64,000 nucleotides of DNA from JAKCDU01 sp035551615 (GTDB taxonomy: Bacteria > Actinomycetota > Acidimicrobiia > Acidimicrobiales > Palsa-688). The translations under genes and the position numbers were made by a program. Shown in pieces: positions 59,552 through 64,000 of the stretch. Every line of letters starts with the position of its first letter. The first letter of the stretch is position 1. Below the pieces are notes generated by a model that worked only from the letters and a program-made list of their open reading frames with translations, was not told the origin of the DNA and did no database searches. The stretch is taken from assembly GCA_035551615.1 (NCBI GenBank), contig DASZNC010000032.1, positions 1-64,000 on the forward strand. Reading direction: 5' to 3'.

Positions 59552-60574
59552 TCAGCTGAGCCCGAGAGCGGCCGAGCAGGCCGGCCACTGGCCCCAGCCC
59601 GACTCGGACTGCAGCTTCTGGGCGGCTGCGTCCTGCATGGCCGGCGGCTCCAGATCGGGCCGACCCGGGTATCCGAGGTTGGTCCACGTCTGGGCGCTGA
59701 ACTGGTAGGCGCCGTAGAAGCCGTTGCCGGAGTTCTCCTGGTAGTTGCCGCCCGACTCGCACTCCCGCAACTGCAGCCAGACGCCACCTGCGTTGCCCCC
59801 CGACTGGACGGCCGGAGCCGGGCTGACGGCATTCTGCACGACGGCGACCAGGCCGCCGTTGACGGGCAGGCCCTGGGTACTGGCCGCGGCCGCAGCCGCC
59901 GCCTGGCGGGCCCGGGCTGCGGCGGCGACCTGTCGGGCCTGCTCGGCCGCCTGGGCCGCCTCCAGCCGCTGCAGCTGCGACTGCACCGACACCAGCTCGA
60001 CCTGTACCGACGACGCCTGCTGCAGGGCGGCCAACCGGTAGGCGTCGGACTGGGCCAGCGCCTTCTGGCTGGCCTTCAGTTCAGTCGCCAGGGCCGTTTC
60101 GGCGGTGGTCACCTGGCCCTCCTCGGTCCGGTACTGGTCGGCCGTGTCCTGGAGATCACCGGACACCACCTCCAGGTACTCCTCCCCGATGGCCGGGTCG
60201 AGCGACAGACTGCCGCTACTGGGAGTGGCGGTCGCGCCACCGGTGTAGCTGATGATGGCGTCGTTGCGGAGGGTGGCCACGGTGGTGACCTCCTTGGCCT
60301 GCAACGCTCGCAATTGGGACTGGTCGACAGATACCTGCTGAGCCAGAGAACTGGCCTGGAAGCTGGCGTTCTGAAAAGCCAACGTCAGCGTCCTGACCTT
60401 CTGCGCGCTGGCTGTGACTTCCGCCTGCAGGGCCTGGACTTGGGCCTGCGTGCCGCTGATCGACGCGGCCGACGCCGGGCCGGCCGACGGTAGCGTGGAC
60501 GCGCCGAACAGGACAACGGCGACACTCAGGCCAGCCATCGTCGGCTTAGCGAGCCGGACTCCCGGAAGAGACAC
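59552..60574 (-). CDS. Secreted coiled-coil protein with C-terminal Rpf/transglycosylase-like domain
   Basis: A 340-residue secreted protein. The start region gives a signal peptide KPTMAGLSVAVVLFGASTLPSAGPASA; then a long coiled coil (about 38-235, Ala/Gln-rich) as in RipA/NlpC partners, an Ala-rich linker, and a C-terminal domain LQLRECESGGNYQENSGNGFYGAYQFSAQTWTNLGYPG that matches resuscitation-promoting factor domains, with the catalytic Glu in RECESGG and further Rpf-like W residues. It should cleave peptidoglycan. Several starts are possible (GTG 60592, GTG 60574, ATG 60538); the frame is open to 60688. Confidence 0.83.
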   Translation of the reverse strand: MSLPGVRLAKPTMAGLSVAVVLFGASTLPSAGPASAASISGTQAQVQALQAEVTASAQKVRTLTLAFQNASFQASSLAQQVSVDQSQLRALQAKEVTTVATLRNDAIISYTGGATATPSSGSLSLDPAIGEEYLEVVSGDLQDTADQYRTEEGQVTTAETALATELKASQKALAQSDAYRLAALQQASSVQVELVSVQSQLQRLEAAQAAEQARQVAAAARARQAAAAAAASTQGLPVNGGLVAVVQNAVSPAPAVQSGGNAGGVWLQLRECESGGNYQENSGNGFYGAYQFSAQTWTNLGYPGRPDLEPPAMQDAAAQKLQSESGWGQWPACSAALGLS

Positions 60575-60722
60575 TGCGGAGCCCGCTCGCACCAGCTTGG
60601 CGATGCGCAACAAGACGGTTGGCGACGCTAACCGTCTTCCCCCTACACCGCAAAAGGGTCGGGCCCCACGACCACTCAGCGTGGTCATCGGCGGCGGAGG
60701 TGCGGGACCGGCGGGGTCGGCC

Positions 60723-60728
60723 TACCGT
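60723..60728 (+). promoter_or_regulatory. -10 box for dapC
   Basis: TACCGT is followed by 7 bases and the ATG at 60736; no ribosome-binding site is present. Confidence 0.5.
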
Positions 60729-60735
60729 CTTCCGG

Positions 60736-61905
60736 ATGAGCCCGCGCCCGCCGTACCTGGCTGCCCGCCTCCGGGGCCTGGGCACCACCGTGTTCGCCGA
60801 GATGTCAGCGCTGGCCGATGCCACCGATTCCATCAACCTGGGGCAGGGGTTCCCCGACGAGGACGGCCCGGACGAAGTGGCCGACGCTGCCGTCGAGGCC
60901 ATCCGCGCCGGCGTCAACCAGTACCCTCCCGGCCCCGGCCGGCCGGAGCTACGCGCCGCCATCGCCGGCCACCAGGCCCGTTTCTACGGTATCGAGTTGG
61001 ACGCCGATCACCAGGTGCTGGTCACCGCCGGTGCCACCGAGGCCATCACGGCGGCGATCATCGCCCTGTGCGAGCCGGGCGACGAGGTGCTGTGCTTCGA
61101 GCCGTTCTACGACAGCTACACGGCGGCCATCGCCATGGCCGGCGCCGAGCGCCGCACCGTCACCCTCCAACCGCCGGACTGGTCGTTCGACCCGGAGCGT
61201 CTGGCCCGGGCCGTCACGCCGAGGACCCGTCTGCTGCTGCTCAACTCGCCGCACAACCCGACCGGCAAGGTGTTCTCCGACGAGGAGCTGCAGGCCATCG
61301 CGTCGATCTGTTGCGAGCGGGATCTCCTGGTCGTCACCGACGAGGTCTATGAGCACCTGATCTTCGACGGTCATCACCGGCCCATCTCGACGCTGCCGGG
61401 AATGGCCGAACGGACCGTCACCGTCTCGAGCGCGGGCAAGACCTTCTCGTTCACCGGCTGGAAGATCGGCTGGGTGACCGGGCCGGCCGACCTGGTCACG
61501 GCGGTGCGTACGGTCAAGCAGTTCCTCACCTACGTGAACGGGGCCCCGTTCCAACCGGCGGTCGCCACCGGGTTGGCGCTGCCCGACAGCTACTTCTCAT
61601 CGGCGGCATGGACGCTCAGGGAGAAGCGGGACCTGCTGTGCGCCGGCCTCATCGCCGCCGGGTTCGCCGTCCACGTGCCGGCCGCGACCTACTTCGTGAT
61701 GGTCGACACCGGCCCGCTCGGATTCCTCGACGGGGCTGCGCTGTGCCGGGAGATGCCGCATCGCTGCGGCGTCGTGGCGGTGCCCGCCGCCGCGTTCTAC
61801 TCCGACCCGTCGGCGCCCACCCCGCTGGTCCGGTTCGCATTCTGCAAACGGCCCGAGGTGCTCGACGAGGCGGTCCGGCGGCTGGCCGGGCTGCGCCGGT
61901 CATGA
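60736..61905 (+). CDS. dapC: N-succinyldiaminopimelate aminotransferase (DapC-like)
   Basis: A 389-residue fold type I aminotransferase. NLGQGFPDEDGPDEVADAA, GVNQYPPGPGRPELRAAIA, VTAGATEAITAAIIAL, LNSPHNPTGKVFS, TDEVYEHLIFDG and the PLP Lys in SSAGKTFSFTGWKIGW are nearly identical in order and wording to Mtb DapC (Rv0858c), which acts in lysine/diaminopimelate synthesis. KYAT-like aminotransferases share the fold, so the substrate is not certain. Start ATG 60736 by the -10 box; longer frames upstream lack homology. Followed 36 bases later by a crotonase gene. Confidence 0.85.
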   Translation: MSPRPPYLAARLRGLGTTVFAEMSALADATDSINLGQGFPDEDGPDEVADAAVEAIRAGVNQYPPGPGRPELRAAIAGHQARFYGIELDADHQVLVTAGATEAITAAIIALCEPGDEVLCFEPFYDSYTAAIAMAGAERRTVTLQPPDWSFDPERLARAVTPRTRLLLLNSPHNPTGKVFSDEELQAIASICCERDLLVVTDEVYEHLIFDGHHRPISTLPGMAERTVTVSSAGKTFSFTGWKIGWVTGPADLVTAVRTVKQFLTYVNGAPFQPAVATGLALPDSYFSSAAWTLREKRDLLCAGLIAAGFAVHVPAATYFVMVDTGPLGFLDGAALCREMPHRCGVVAVPAAAFYSDPSAPTPLVRFAFCKRPEVLDEAVRRLAGLRRS

Positions 61906-61941
61906 CCCGTTCCAGCCAACGACAACAGGAGAAGTGAGCCC

Positions 61942-62715
61942 GTGCAGTTCGGTGATGTCAGTGTGGACCTCGGCCGCGACCATGTCGCCGAGGTGGAAAT
62001 CCACCGCCCGCCCAACAACTTCTTCGACGCCCGGCTCATCCGGAACATCGCCGACGCCTACGAGCATCTGCAGGAGGGGACGTGCCGGGCCATCGTCTTG
62101 TGCTCGGAGGGCAAGCACTTCTGCGCGGGCGCCGATTTCCATGGCCAGAGCGACGCCGACGCCCTGCCCACCGACGGCGCAGCCGATCTGTACGAGGAGG
62201 CGGTCCGCCTGTTCCGGGCCGAACTGCCGGTCGTCGCCGCCGTGCAGGGCGCAGCCATCGGAGGTGGTCTGGGCGTGGCCTGCTCGGCCGACTTCCGGGT
62301 GGGCTCGTCGGAATCCCGACTGGCGGCCAACTTCTCCCGGCTCGGGTTCCACCAGGGCTTCGGCCTGAGCGTCACCCTGCCCTACATCGTCGGCAACCAG
62401 GCATCCCTCGATCTGCTCTACACCGGCCGGCGCGTCACAGGCGACGAGGCCCACGCCATGGGGCTGGTCGACCGGCTGGTGCCGGCGGCCGACATCCGGT
62501 CGGCGGCCCGGGAACAGGCGGCCGCCATCGCCGGCGCCGGCCCACTCGCCGTGCGGTCCATACGGCGCACCATGCGCGGCCACCTGGCCGACCAGATAGC
62601 AGGTATCACGAGCGTCGAGGACGCCGAACAGAAGCGCCTGCGGTCGACCTCCGACTTCGCCGAAGGCACCCAGGCCAGCCTCGAACGGCGCGAGCCGAAC
62701 TTCACCGGCCAGTGA
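61942..62715 (+). CDS. Crotonase-family protein lacking the catalytic glutamates
   Basis: A 257-residue enoyl-CoA hydratase/isomerase fold protein. The oxyanion-hole region GKHFCAGADFHG and AAIGGGLGVACSADFRVG are intact, but the two Glu residues of hydratases are absent: GGGLGVA has Gly where GGGCELA has Glu, and NFSRLGFHQGFG replaces the PEIxLGxxPG Glu with Ser. It is therefore unlikely to be an ordinary hydratase; isomerase, hydrolase or decarboxylase chemistry are options. AGGAG precedes the GTG at 61942 by about 10 bases. Confidence 0.8.
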   Translation: MQFGDVSVDLGRDHVAEVEIHRPPNNFFDARLIRNIADAYEHLQEGTCRAIVLCSEGKHFCAGADFHGQSDADALPTDGAADLYEEAVRLFRAELPVVAAVQGAAIGGGLGVACSADFRVGSSESRLAANFSRLGFHQGFGLSVTLPYIVGNQASLDLLYTGRRVTGDEAHAMGLVDRLVPAADIRSAAREQAAAIAGAGPLAVRSIRRTMRGHLADQIAGITSVEDAEQKRLRSTSDFAEGTQASLERREPNFTGQ

Positions 62716-62781
62716 CCGCCGCTCGGGGAAAACCACGCTGAGCGAGCACTGAGATGCCCTGACCAGTCGGGTCGGCCCGGC

Positions 62782-62824
62782 TAGCCTCCCTGCGATGCCT
62801 GGCCCGGTCCCGCCCCACGGGTGA
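62782..62824 (+). promoter_or_regulatory. -10 box with possible nine-codon leader frame
   Basis: TAGCCT (62782-62787) is followed by 7 bases and an ATG at 62795 that opens a nine-codon frame MPGPVPPHG, whose TGA (62822-62824) overlaps the GTG start of the next gene as GTGA. A leaderless transcript would thus begin with this Pro-rich peptide and reach the membrane gene by coupling. Alternatively 62795 is only the transcript start. Confidence 0.4.
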
Positions 62825-62988
62825 CGCCTATCTACACCGCAGCCGGCCTTTTGGTGGTGGCGCAGATCCTCGGGATCTACGGTCTCGTCACCCGGAAGGC
62901 GGATTTCGTCTTCGCCATCATGATGGCCCTTCTACTGACCGTGGCCGTCGTGCTCGGCGGCTACGGGCTCTACCACAAGCTGCACTAG
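62821..62988 (+). CDS. 55-residue two-helix membrane protein
   Basis: A GTG-started frame of 55 codons encoding two hydrophobic helices, YTAAGLLVVAQILGIYGLV and FVFAIMMALLLTVAVVLGGYG, joined by a short basic loop (TRKAD). No known family. The hydrophobic pattern and the GTGA-coupled leader suggest a real gene. Its stop overlaps the stop of the facing nucleotidyltransferase gene by 4 bases. Confidence 0.65.
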   Translation: MTPIYTAAGLLVVAQILGIYGLVTRKADFVFAIMMALLLTVAVVLGGYGLYHKLH

Positions 62989-63548
62989 GGGGCGCGGTAC
63001 CGCTCGGGTCGGCTCCACGCCCCGGTACGGGCGTCGAAGCGGGCCGCCTCGGGCAGCATCCATTCCACCCGACCGGCCCGGGCCAGAGTCGACGACACCG
63101 GACCATGGCCGGCCGCCACCTCCAGGAGCCGCACCCCGTCGGGCACGGCGGGCGGCCCCGCCGACCCGGGCCGGTGGGCCAACAGCACCGGGGGTAGGGA
63201 CGCCACCGCCGCATCGCGTGCCGATGCGGAGCCGCCGTACCACCTGGGATCGACGACCTGCAACCACTTGTCCATCCCCATGATCACGGCGTCGAAGCCG
63301 GCCACCACATCGGCGATCAGGCGCTGGTCACTGACCTGTACGCCGAGCCACGGGCGGCTGGCGGCCACCTCCTCGAGGACGGCCACACGGTCCTCGAACG
63401 AGGGCACCGAGGGGGATTTGCCGAGCGGCGCCCGTGACACCACCAGCACGACCGCGTCGAGGCCGCCCTGCTGGAGGGCGGCCTCGGCCACGGCCAGATG
63501 GGCGACCGTCGGTGGATCGAAAGTGCCCGGGTAGGCGCCGGTCCGCAT
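62985..63548 (-). CDS. NadD-like nucleotidyltransferase
   Basis: A 187-residue nucleotidyltransferase of the NMNAT/cytidylyltransferase type. It opens GAYPGTFDPPTVAHLAVAEAAL, where the (H/T)xGH active-site motif reads TVAH (Ala in place of Gly), and has the late VSSTLARAG, a relaxed form of the ISSTxxR motif. NadD makes nicotinate adenine dinucleotide. It lies 28 bases after the S-adenosylhomocysteine hydrolase gene rather than in a nadD operon, and is a bit short, so it may be a NadD-like protein of different specificity. Confidence 0.65.
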   Translation of the reverse strand: MRTGAYPGTFDPPTVAHLAVAEAALQQGGLDAVVLVVSRAPLGKSPSVPSFEDRVAVLEEVAASRPWLGVQVSDQRLIADVVAGFDAVIMGMDKWLQVVDPRWYGGSASARDAAVASLPPVLLAHRPGSAGPPAVPDGVRLLEVAAGHGPVSSTLARAGRVEWMLPEAARFDARTGAWSRPERYRAP

Positions 63549-63576
63549 CAGAGGGGCGCCCTTTGACCGCTCGTAA

Positions 63577-64000
<424 letters not shown>

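Noticed and set aside
60575..60735. Possible cyclic-di-AMP (ydaO-type) riboswitch before the Rpf-like gene, common in actinobacteria
   Set aside because: The region contains short hairpins, but I could not find the conserved core pieces of that riboswitch.

Overview
The window is 64 kb of dense, very GC-rich (roughly 70 percent by eye) bacterial chromosome. The gene content points to an actinobacterium: an Rpf-type muralytic enzyme, F420-type oxidoreductases, a CYP51 with its 3Fe-4S ferredoxin, a cAMP-gated protein acetyltransferase, a mycobacterial-type DapC, and TANNNT boxes lying only 6-10 bases before start codons (leaderless transcripts). A lineage near Acidimicrobiia is my guess; no rRNA or tRNA gene is present to confirm it. 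I saw no phage, transposase, integrase or CRISPR array.

Layout. 1-9.6 kb: the 3' part of a Baeyer-Villiger-type monooxygenase, a MarR regulator with its palindromic operator translationally coupled to a two-gene asymmetric ABC exporter, a TauD-type dioxygenase, a DUF885 metallohydrolase, a DDN-like protein and a BioF-like enzyme. 9.6-21.8 kb: a penicillin-binding-protein-like serine hydrolase, an anchored GH-A clan glycosidase, a small membrane protein, a 1160-residue cyclase/AAA/TPR signalling protein, HrpA helicase and an unusual TrmO-methyltransferase fusion. 22-28.9 kb: the phosphate regulon, with phoU facing pstSCAB, and phoR-phoP divergent from pstS across an intergenic region holding a clear Pho box. 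29.5-41.2 kb: signalling and secretion (GGDEF-EAL protein, cAMP-gated acetyltransferase, HtrA protease, variant PilT-like ATPase, response regulator and hybrid kinase overlapping tail to tail), plus an LLM flavin oxidoreductase and a crotonase.

41.3-47.8 kb: the most distinctive block, a six-gene coupled operon (TetR, P450, CYP51-type sterol 14-demethylase, ferredoxin, NTF2-like protein, unknown 423-residue protein) divergent from a dehydrogenase and an AhpD-like gene through a promoter in which the TetR palindrome overlaps a start codon. 47.9-64 kb: a large Pro/Ala-rich membrane protein, an acyl-CoA dehydrogenase, a thioesterase-PutA-Nudix operon, a nitroreductase/TesB pair, Dus-Maf-zinc ribbon, an Rpf-like secreted protein, DapC, a crotonase, a 55-residue membrane protein with a possible leader peptide, a NadD-like nucleotidyltransferase and the 3' end of S-adenosylhomocysteine hydrolase.

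How parts fit together: the pst/pho block is a complete phosphate uptake and sensing unit; the cyclase (cAMP maker) and the acetyltransferase (cAMP reader) may belong to one signalling axis; the acyl-CoA dehydrogenase, thioesterases, crotonases, P450s and BVMO fit a lipid- or sterol-oxidising lifestyle. Features most worth follow-up are the CYP51 operon and its divergent promoter, two strongly structured intergenic elements (16793-16867 and 37691-37762), the orphan PilT variant, the TrmO fusion, and the Pro/Ala-rich protein with duplicated FliM-like motifs.
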